Shown piece after piece: positions 9,887 through 18,400 of a DNA stretch of 64,000 nucleotides. This DNA comes from Planctomycetales bacterium (GTDB lineage: Bacteria > Planctomycetota > Planctomycetia > Planctomycetales > Planctomycetaceae), in contig JAPLOA010000084.1 of NCBI GenBank assembly GCA_026400835.1, forward strand, positions 62,001 to 126,000. The letters are read 5' to 3'. How positions within the stretch are numbered: the stretch's first letter is position 1; every line of letters begins with the position of its first letter. Below the pieces are notes generated by a model that was not told the DNA's origin, did not search any database, and worked only from the letters and a program-made list of their open reading frames with translations. The position numbers and the translations under genes are program-made.

Positions 9887-10999
9887 TTGCTCCCTGAGTT
9901 ATCGCGTTACTCTTCATTCTCAAGCTTCCGTGTCCTCACGCCATCCGGCCCGGGAGCGGTGGCCGTGATTGAACTCCGGCTTGACGCCCAGGCAGACATC
10001 GCATCATTCATGCAGGGGTTTCAGATGGGGTCTGCATGCACGCTGGCGGAGGCACCTCAAGGGAGAATTCTTTTTGGAAGCTGGAGCGGTGAAGACGTCG
10101 TTATTGTGCGGACTGCGGGATACTGCTGGGAGATAAATTGTCACGGAGGAACCATTGCTGTTCATCGCATCTGCCAGGACTTGGCTGCTGCCGGGTTACG
10201 ATCTGACATCGAGGGCTCCGCGTCGAATGAATCTTTCCAGGGAAGAATAGAGCGAGTCACAAATGAAGCGTTGTTAAAATGCAGAACTCGCAAAACTGCC
10301 GGATTGGTACTTGCTCAACAGGACGGACGACTACTGAAGTTCGCATCAGATCTACAGAGTGAATCAGACGACAAAAGCCGATCTGCTCGACAGCATATGC
10401 AACGCTGGCAAAGTGTCGCGCAGCATTTGACGAAACCTTGGCGAGTAGCCATCGTGGGTGAGCCGAACGTTGGCAAATCTTCATTGATCAACACCATCGC
10501 CGGTCTGCAGCGATCGATTGTTTCAGCGACCCCTGGTACAACGCGAGATCTTGTAGAAGCCGACATCGTTGTTCGCGGTTGGATGTTTCGGTTGATTGAC
10601 ACGGCCGGCGTAAGATCTGACTCTGATTCGTTAACGGAGCAATTGGGAATCGTGCAGTCCCTCGCCCTGCTTGGCGATTGCGAAATGATCTGTTTGGTGG
10701 TTGATGGTTCCAGCGGGCAGTTCGAGTCTGTTCTGATGGATCGACTGAAAAAGGTCGAAGTACCGATCTGTGTTGTACGTAACAAGTACGACATTCTGAG
10801 TGATTCTGAGAATACCGGCGTGCCGCTGTGTGCTTCGTCTCTGGATTCCGTTCACGCTGTCACGGCCACTGTAGACGTCTCCGCAAAGACCGGTTTCGGG
10901 ATTTCGGAGTTGCTGACCTGGATCGCAGAAACAGCAGTTCCGGAAGAGCCCCTGACTGAAATCGCTTTGCCATTTGTCGAGCTGTTTGGGCCAGCTTGA
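9887..10999 (+). CDS. MnmE/TrmE-like GTPase lacking the C-terminal CxGK motif
   Basis: The 370-residue protein aligns in outline with MnmE, the tRNA wobble-uridine modification GTPase. The N-terminal half has a folate-binding-like domain (TPSGPGAVAVIEL; the usual HGHGG appears as WEINCHGG near residue 85), then a shortened helical part. The G domain has GEPNVGKSS (191-199), TPGTTRD (215-221), DTAG (238-241), NKYD (299-302) and DVSAKTG. MnmE normally has about 450 residues and ends in C(I/F)GK, whose cysteine is needed for tRNA modification. Here the chain ends PFVELFGPA with no such cysteine. An upstream in-frame TGA at 9872 leaves TTG 9887 as the first possible start. It may be a diverged paralogue or a reduced planctomycete form; no MnmG partner is in view. 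Confidence 0.75.
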   Translation: MLPELSRYSSFSSFRVLTPSGPGAVAVIELRLDAQADIASFMQGFQMGSACTLAEAPQGRILFGSWSGEDVVIVRTAGYCWEINCHGGTIAVHRICQDLAAAGLRSDIEGSASNESFQGRIERVTNEALLKCRTRKTAGLVLAQQDGRLLKFASDLQSESDDKSRSARQHMQRWQSVAQHLTKPWRVAIVGEPNVGKSSLINTIAGLQRSIVSATPGTTRDLVEADIVVRGWMFRLIDTAGVRSDSDSLTEQLGIVQSLALLGDCEMICLVVDGSSGQFESVLMDRLKKVEVPICVVRNKYDILSDSENTGVPLCASSLDSVHAVTATVDVSAKTGFGISELLTWIAETAVPEEPLTEIALPFVELFGPA

Positions 11000-11406
11000 G
11001 TGGTGCCTGCCTTCCGCGCCCAGCACTCCTGATTTGTTCTGGAAGTTCTGCAAAAGCAAGGGTCGTCTTGCTCTGTTGTGGTCCGGGTGTGAGAACAACT
11101 CAGGAATTCGGCCGGGTCATGAATTGGGTTTGCTTGTAGTTTCCAAACCGTGGCTCTGCGGACTCTGCGTTGAAGGGGGCTCGGGTTATCCGTTCCGGGA
11201 GATGTGCAGTCGCTCAACTGCGTCACGGTTGCAGTGTTTGAACTGCAGGGAAACCGCTACAGTGGCGGACAAGGTCGAGAAAACTCAGCGTGTTGCGTTT
11301 TGATAATCCGGCACAGGATTTGTTGAAGGGTTGTCTGCGCATCCATTGAATGGCAACACTTCCGAGGCTCATGCCTGATGAATGATCTTGCAACGGGCGG
11401 TACACG
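11000..11406. other. Intergenic region, no feature recognised
   Basis: This 407-bp stretch between the GTPase and the DUF2339 gene holds no convincing reading frame, tRNA or palindrome. The two small antisense/sense frames here lack homology-like motifs. It presumably carries the promoter for the gene starting at 11407. Confidence 0.35.
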
Positions 11407-13395
11407 ATGAGATTTGAAGAGTTACTGATAATCCTTCTGATCGCTGGCGCGGTGTTGATCCTGCCGGTGGCTGCGATCGTGATGTCCATCATTGCTTTCG
11501 TGAAGACTCGCAAACTAAATGAAGTGACCGGGCGTCTGGATCGCGTCGAAGCCTACCTGCGCGATGTTGCGAATGGTCGTGTTACGCTGCCGCAACCGAA
11601 GGTTGTTGCGGGCGAGTCGGATCAAACACTGGCTGCTCATGCTGCGATGGATTCTATCGCAGCGTCACCGGTCGTGAACGATCCGGTGGAGAGCCTCAGC
11701 CAGTTGGTTGCAGCAAAATCAGCCTCAGAGTCTCCTGCAGTTGTTCCGATGCGGCCGCCCTCTCCTGCTCCGCTGCATACGCCATCTTCTCATCTCACGC
11801 CTGTACATTCCGCGTCCGCTTCCGAGCAATCAGCGTCTCCTGTGGGCTGGGAGACGTTCATCGGTCAGAAGGCGTTCGGCTGGGTGGCGGCCATCCTGTT
11901 CTTATTCTCAGCCACATTTTTCCTGCGTTACGCTTATCAGAACAACTGGATCGGGCCAATTGGCCGAGTTGCTATCGGCGAGTTATTTGGTGCCGCGCTG
12001 GTTATCAGCGGTTGTCGTTACTTGCTCAAAGGCTGGCGGCGATTTGCGTCCATGTTGATGTCGACGGGCATCGTGGTCATCTATCTGGCGACGTATTCCG
12101 CGTTTGGGTTTTATCAACTGCTGCCTCAGCAGCACGCCGGAATGTTTCTGGCTATTTTGGTCATGGAATCAATGCTGGCTGCTGTCTTCTGTCGTTCGTC
12201 GCTGATTGGGATGATTGCGGTCGTCGGCGGTCTGATGACTCCACTGCTGATGCAGTCTGATCATGATTCTTATTCGTCTCTGTTTTTGTATTTGTTGACG
12301 CTGAATATTGGCGTGATTGCAGCCACAAGCGTGCAACGATGGCGAGTAGTCGCGTCGGTCGCTTTTTCTGGTACGCAGTTGATTTATTTGGCCTGGTATC
12401 AGGGCAACTATCATCCGGATAAGTTTGCGTGGGCATTGGGTCTCCAGCTATCGCTGTTCCTGCTGTATCTCGGACACAGTCTCATTATCGCTCGGCGTTC
12501 TGTACGATCTGCGGACTATGAAGAGCTGGCTCGGTTTGTGATCAACGCTGTGGTTGGCTTCGTAGCTTTTCGAACATTGACTCTGGAATCCTGGAGTCTC
12601 TGGATCGGTACCGCGGCCCTTGTTTTCGGTACAATCTATGCCGTCGTGGCTCGCCTGATTATGGCGTGGCGGCCAGCAGATTCTCGTTTACTGATGACGT
12701 CGCTGGCCGTCGCGATCGGGTTTATTGCGTGGGCGATTCCTGTTCAGGCGGATGCTCGGTGGATTTCACTCGGCTGGACCATGATGGCGATAGCACTCTG
12801 GCTATTCGGGCTACGAATCTCTTCGTCTATTCTCCGAGGCATGGCGGCTGCCCTTGCTACGCTCGCAGTGGTCCGCGTGATTGGTTTCGATTTGCCGTTG
12901 TATATCCGTGACCCATTCATTCCTGTGTTGAATCGTGATGCATTACCATCGCTGGCTGTGGGCGTGTTGCTTCTGGCTGCAGTCTGGAAAGCTGATCGAT
13001 ATCTGCCCAGACTGTCGCAAAATGAGCATTGGGGAATCGGCATCACGGGCGTATGCGGAATTACTCTGGTCTGGTTGGTCTTGTCGCTCGAGTGCCATGG
13101 GTACTTCGTTTCGCGATCGTTTATCAGTGGAGATGTGGAACTCTGGCGATGGCGAGCTCAATTAGCTTTGACGGTTTTCTGGATCTTGTTTGCGACGGCT
13201 TTACTGCTGCTGGGATTCCGCTTCAGCCGTTCTCGCCTGCGTTGGTTCGCAATGGGGCTGTTTGGCGTCACGGTACTGAAGTTGTTTGTCATCGACATGG
13301 CGAATGTGCAGCAGATTTATCGAATCTTGGCCTTCTTTATCCTGGCTGTCGTTCTGGGGCTTGTGGCACGCGGATACCAGCGATTCAAACAATAG
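11407..13395 (+). CDS. DUF2339 polytopic membrane protein
   Basis: The 662-residue protein starts with one transmembrane helix (LLIILLIAGAVLILPVAAIV). A short coiled stretch follows (KLNEVTGRLDRVEAYL), then a Pro/Ser-rich cytosolic or periplasmic linker, then the DUF2339 signature WETFIGQKAFGWVAAILFLF. About 18-20 further hydrophobic helices run to the C-terminus, giving a large channel- or transporter-like body. The function of DUF2339 is unknown. The next gene encodes a DUF3999-like exported protein, and DUF2339 and DUF3999 genes are commonly adjacent, so the two probably form one envelope complex. The gap of 236 bp between them leaves room for a separate promoter. Confidence 0.85.
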   Translation: MRFEELLIILLIAGAVLILPVAAIVMSIIAFVKTRKLNEVTGRLDRVEAYLRDVANGRVTLPQPKVVAGESDQTLAAHAAMDSIAASPVVNDPVESLSQLVAAKSASESPAVVPMRPPSPAPLHTPSSHLTPVHSASASEQSASPVGWETFIGQKAFGWVAAILFLFSATFFLRYAYQNNWIGPIGRVAIGELFGAALVISGCRYLLKGWRRFASMLMSTGIVVIYLATYSAFGFYQLLPQQHAGMFLAILVMESMLAAVFCRSSLIGMIAVVGGLMTPLLMQSDHDSYSSLFLYLLTLNIGVIAATSVQRWRVVASVAFSGTQLIYLAWYQGNYHPDKFAWALGLQLSLFLLYLGHSLIIARRSVRSADYEELARFVINAVVGFVAFRTLTLESWSLWIGTAALVFGTIYAVVARLIMAWRPADSRLLMTSLAVAIGFIAWAIPVQADARWISLGWTMMAIALWLFGLRISSSILRGMAAALATLAVVRVIGFDLPLYIRDPFIPVLNRDALPSLAVGVLLLAAVWKADRYLPRLSQNEHWGIGITGVCGITLVWLVLSLECHGYFVSRSFISGDVELWRWRAQLALTVFWILFATALLLLGFRFSRSRLRWFAMGLFGVTVLKLFVIDMANVQQIYRILAFFILAVVLGLVARGYQRFKQ

Positions 13396-13631
13396 TCTCA
13401 TCAATATGAGTGGAGATCCGGTGGAATTCTTATCGACGCTGCAATAGATCGCGAACGATTCTCTGATCATGCATAATCGCTTTTCTTGCTCTGCAGTATA
13501 GTTGGCATTTTTCAACAGGAGGGAACAGAGATAACGGAGAACCGCCGGAGGCACGTGCTGAATGTCTGCTCTGGTTACTCTGTTTGCTCCTGTTCAGTCA
13601 TATTTTCAATCACGTATTGACGGCGACTGTT

Positions 13632-15077
13632 ATGATGAAATCAAAACTGTTTCTGGCGAAGTTTGCAGCATCTCTCGCACTGCTGTCGGCGGTCGGCCCC
13701 GTTTGTGCTCAGGAGAATACTCTGCCGCCAGAAGCCGATACGGCTTCGGTTGTCGCCGAGGCTTTAGCGATGCAGGCCGACGTGACAGCCGAGGCGGTGC
13801 CTCTGCCCGAGAATTCTGCCGATTGGCAGTATCAGACGACACTGTCGTTGCCACCCGGAGATCTTTCCGCATCGTCTGACTTGCTGGACGTATTTGTTCC
13901 TGCAGAGCTCTTTCGACATGCCCGCTATGATCTTTCAGACCTGCGGTTAGACGCGGCCAATGGCAACTCGATCCCGTTCGCGATGAGAACATTGTCGGCC
14001 GGAACGGCGCTGGAATATTTGCCCTCGTCGGAGTTCAATCGATCTGAACCTGATGGCGGAATTCATGAAGTCACGCTGGAATTTTCTGGTGATGATCCAA
14101 CCCACAATCAGGTGGTTGTAGAGACATCCGGTGAAGAGTTTCGACGGACTGTCGTGATCGAAGGCAGCGACGACGGCCAGGACTGGAAAAAACTCGTTGA
14201 AAGTCATCTTTTGGATTTAACGCTGGAAGAGAAGTCGTTTATTAGAAACACATTCCATTATCGAGAGAGTCGACATCGGTTTCTCCGAATTCAGGTGAGT
14301 CCGGATCCCCAGCTGACAACATCTGAAGCGGGCAAAGATGAATTTACGATTGGTGCCGTAAGAGCTTCACGAGAGATAGAGATTCCTGCTCAGCCTGTTG
14401 TAACGGATGCTGTGATCAGTACTCGCGAGCCGACGCGTCAATTTGGCTCACCGGGGTCTCGCTGGATCCTCGATTTCGGAGCGGAGATTCCTGTGGACCG
14501 GCTGGAGGTCATGGTTGCCGATCGGGAGTTTGCTCGCGATATCAGTCTGGAAGCGGAAACAGTGAACCTGCTGGGTCAACCGCAGTTTTATCCCGTCATG
14601 GTCAATGAAAGTTCAACCTGGCAGCGTCAGAAGAGTGACAAGCCAGCGGCATTTGTTTTGACATTCTCTGAGGTGCGATCGCGGCGGCTCCGACTGACTT
14701 CTGCCGACTACCGCAACAAGCCGCTGACTCTGACATCAGCCAAAGGCAGTGCGCCGGCGAGGCAGATTGTTCTGCAACGTCCGGAGGCAACGCAGTTTCC
14801 TTTGGTCCTGCGTTTCGGTAATCCGGAAGCGGAAAGTCCGAACTACGACTTCGCGCGAAACCTGCCCGAAGCATTGCCGACAACGCCTGTGCGAGGAGTT
14901 CTGGGAGCCGCTGAGCCAAACCCGGCGTACGTGGCTCCGCCGATGCCGTTTACCGAGCGATTTCCCTGGTTCATCTACGTCGCGTTAAGTTCTGTCAGCG
15001 TCGCTCTGGGTGCTGTCGTTATGAATCTTTCCAAAGCCGCGATCGCCAATCATGATGCAGCCGGAGATAAGTCGTAA
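13632..15077 (+). CDS. DUF3999-like exported protein with C-terminal anchor
   Basis: The 481-residue protein has a signal peptide (MMKSKLFLAKFAASLALLSA, cleavage after VCAQ) and a beta-rich periplasmic body, for example FVPAELFRHARYDLSDLRL and IEGSDDGQDWKKL, the latter resembling a discoidin-like module. A C-terminal helix (WFIYVALSSVSVALGAVVM) should anchor it in the membrane. Opening and anchor match DUF3999 proteins, which usually sit beside DUF2339 genes as here. ATG 13632 starts the signal peptide directly; a TTG 48 bases upstream is in frame but adds nothing recognisable. Role unknown; likely a partner of the upstream membrane protein. Confidence 0.7.
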   Translation: MMKSKLFLAKFAASLALLSAVGPVCAQENTLPPEADTASVVAEALAMQADVTAEAVPLPENSADWQYQTTLSLPPGDLSASSDLLDVFVPAELFRHARYDLSDLRLDAANGNSIPFAMRTLSAGTALEYLPSSEFNRSEPDGGIHEVTLEFSGDDPTHNQVVVETSGEEFRRTVVIEGSDDGQDWKKLVESHLLDLTLEEKSFIRNTFHYRESRHRFLRIQVSPDPQLTTSEAGKDEFTIGAVRASREIEIPAQPVVTDAVISTREPTRQFGSPGSRWILDFGAEIPVDRLEVMVADREFARDISLEAETVNLLGQPQFYPVMVNESSTWQRQKSDKPAAFVLTFSEVRSRRLRLTSADYRNKPLTLTSAKGSAPARQIVLQRPEATQFPLVLRFGNPEAESPNYDFARNLPEALPTTPVRGVLGAAEPNPAYVAPPMPFTERFPWFIYVALSSVSVALGAVVMNLSKAAIANHDAAGDKS

Positions 15078-15466
15078 CATGGCCGAGTTGCAGAGTCCTG
15101 CACGGAATGCACTTGATGAACGGTGGAATGCTCAGGCTTATTTGCGACGCGCTGTGAACGCTGAAGCATCTTTTCCTCGATGATGCCATTATGCCCCTGA
15201 ACGGGCAAATACCCGTGACTATGTCTGCGTCACGCAACACAGGTGTTGCAGAGCAACATCAGGCCCTCGTTGCTGCTCCAGGACAGATGTGATGGAATGC
15301 CCTACCTGCATGATCTTTCCGTGCTTTCGTTGCAAGCAACAGGTTGCTCGGGACAAAACACTGGCCTAGGTTTTTCGAGTTGAATCGCGCGTTGTTTCTC
15401 ACTCTGAGTGAGCGTTGGGGGCTTTTCAGGCCACTGCGTTCATTTATCCACGAGTGTCGACGGACG
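15078..15466. other. Upstream region of the giant surface protein
   Basis: This 389-bp gap contains no second gene. A TTG at 15344 opens the frame of the next gene early, but the planctomycete N-terminal sorting motif follows the ATG at 15467, so the extra 41 codons are probably untranslated leader. I looked for a GEMM-type riboswitch and did not find one. Confidence 0.4.
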
Positions 15467-18400
15467 ATGCTTTCCTTCTCGCCAGGAGCCGTTGCCGTGA
15501 CTTTTGACTTTCGTCTCAATGAACGTCGCAGGAATCACGATCGTCGGCAAAGTGTCGTGTCACCCGAGCCGCTGGAAGCGCGGCTTCTGTTGTCGACAAC
15601 CAGCATCACCAGTGCTTCACTTCCGATTGTGTCTAATCTTGCGGCTGGCATTCCTGTCGTGTTATCCAGGAGCGCTACTGCGAGGAGTTCGTCTGATTCA
15701 GCGGATGAATTTACAGTCACAGGATCTTCGGCCAGTCTGTCGATTCAGGGCGTTACATCAACAACCAACGTGGCATTGACCTATGCCTGGACAACGACAC
15801 AGGCTCCAGGTGGCGGGGCGATCTCCTATTCGAAGAACTCAACGAATCAGGCCCGGGACAACACACTGACGTTCACTCGGGCTGGAACCTACGGGGTCAA
15901 AGTTTCCGTTCTGTCGGGCAAAACCATCGTCTCGACGCTGACGCTGCAGTTGTCTGTTACACAAGTGCCAACCCGAGTCGGATTACTGGATGGATCAAAC
16001 AAAACGGTGAATTCAGGAGCCGTCCTTTCGGTCACCACAACTCCGCCAACATTGTCGGCCATTGCTCTCGATCAGTTCAATCAGCCTTTGCTGACGCAAC
16101 CCGCGATTACCTGGAGTATCGCCACGGTTCCGGTCGGTGGGTCTGCGACACTAACAGCCACCGGCAATAGTCTTGCCACCGTTGTCAATAAAGCGGGCAC
16201 CTATACGCTGAGAGCCGGCACAGGCTCACAGATTGCTACGGTGTCCTTCAGTGTGTCGCAGGTCGTCACTTCGGTCACACTGAGCACTTCAAGTGGGCCT
16301 GTCGTTGAGAGTTCTCAGCCATTGGTCACCAAAACAACAACTCAGGCCGTACTGGTCAGATGCTTCGACCAGTTTGGCAATACGATGTCATCGCAGCCAT
16401 CGATTACGTGGTCCACGATCTCCGCGCCGAGTGGTGGTGCTGCCAGTGTGCGTTTCAGTTCCGGCCTGGCGACAGCGACCTTCTCACGAGCAGGTGTGTA
16501 TGTCATCAAAGGTGTAACTGGCAGTCAGGCCTTCACGTTTCAGATCAGCGCTGAGGCCACGCTGTCGCGGATTAGTGTGCGAACACCGGACAATCGCGAA
16601 GTCCCGTCTGGTGGCACAGTCTCTGTTTCCGGCGCACGTTATCAGTTGAGCACGATCGGTTTGGATCAGTTTGGGCAGCCCCTGACTTCTCCACCAGAGA
16701 TCACGTGGCAAGTGATCTCATCGGTGAGCGGCGGAACTGTCACGCTGACCAACGAGAGCAATAAAGTGCTGGCCGCTGTGAGTAAGGCTGGCTCCTACAG
16801 CCTGCGAGCGACCTCGGGCTCGATCCTGTCGAATGTGACATTAAGTGTTGCCCAGGTACTGACGTCGCTTACGGTATCGACACCCGATGGAAATGTGGTC
16901 GACCCGTCAGTGCCGGTCGTTACAAGGACGACGTCGCAGCAGATTGCAATCAAAGGATTCGACCAGTTTGGCAACGCGATGTTATCGCCCCCGTCGATTA
17001 CGTGGTCCACGATTTCCTCACCGAGTGGCGGTACTGCGAGTGTGCGTTTCAGCTCCGGCGTGGCCACTGCATCGTTGACTCGAGCCGGCGTGTATATCAT
17101 TCGAGGTGTGATCGGCAGTCAGGTCTTCACGTTTCAGGTCAGTGCGGAAGCGACCTTATCGCGGATCAGCGTGCGGACCCCGGAGAATCGCGAGGTCCTT
17201 TCCGGAGGAACCGTGTCAGTTTCCGGAACAAGTTCTCAGTTGAATGCGATTGGTCTGGATCAGTTTGGTCAGGCGATGAGCTCTGCACCAGAAATCACAT
17301 GGCAAGTGGTCACGTCGGTGAGCGGCGGGACCGCGACTCTGACGACCGAGGGCAATAAAGTTTTGGCCGCCGTGAATAAAGCCGGGTCCTACAGCCTGCG
17401 AGCCAACTCAGGTTCGATTTCGTCGAACGTGACATTGAGTGTTTCTCAGGTCCTGACTTCACTCACGGTTTCAACACCCGATGGAAGCGTGGTTGATCCG
17501 TCTGTTCCGGTTGTCACAAAGACGACCTCGCAGTTGATTGCGATCAAGGTCCTGGATCAGTTTGGCAACGCGATTTCATCGCCACCATCGATCACGTGGT
17601 CCACGATTTCCGCGCCAAGTGGCGGGACGGTCGGCGTGCGATTCAGCTCGGGTGTGGCGACTGCGACCTTCACTCGGGCTGGCGCGTATGTCATCAAAGG
17701 TGTTACCGGCAGTCAGACTTTCACTTTTCAGGTGAACGCCGAAGCAACGTTGTCGCGGATCAGTGTGCGGACGCCGGAGAATCGCGAGTTAGTATCAGGC
17801 GGTACCGTGTCCGTCTCCGGGACAAGTTATCAGTTGAGTGCAATCGGTCTGGATCAGTTTGGTCAGTCGATGGTTTCTCCACCAGAAATCGCGTGGCAGG
17901 TGATCACCTCTGTGAGTGGCGGAACAGCCACGATGACCGCCGACGGGAATAGAGTTCTAACGACTGTGAACAAAACTGGCTCGTACAGCCTGCGAGCGAC
18001 CTCGGGTGCCATCCTGTCGAATGTCACTTTGAGTGTGACGCAGGTTTTGACCACATTGCGCCTCGCCACCACCGCTGGCGATGTTGTGGACCCGGCGGTT
18101 CCTGTTTCGGTTTCGACGACGACAAGTCTTCTGGCCGTTCAAACGCTGGATCAGTTTGGAAATGCGCTGACGGCATTGCCGTCGATTTCGTGGAACACAG
18201 TACTTGCTCCAACAGGCGGTACAGCGTCGACGGCCTTCAGGTCCGGCATTGCAACCGTCACGTTCAATCGATCGGGCAATTATGTCGTCCGCGCAGCCAG
18301 CGGCGGACTGGCAGTCACTGCTGGATTTCAGGTGGTTCCGACACTGCAGTCGATTGCAGCCTTTGGTTCTGATGGTCGACAGCTTAGTATGTCGGCCGTT

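Noticed and set aside
9618-9968. A 116-codon plus-strand frame before the MnmE-like gene
   Set aside because: It overlaps the GTPase start in another frame, has no recognisable domain and no good ribosome binding site.
15078-15466. Riboswitch (GEMM-type) upstream of the giant surface protein
   Set aside because: The conserved core bases were not found.
16259-18040. CRISPR-like array
   Set aside because: The 594-bp repeats are coding, in frame and far too long with no spacers.
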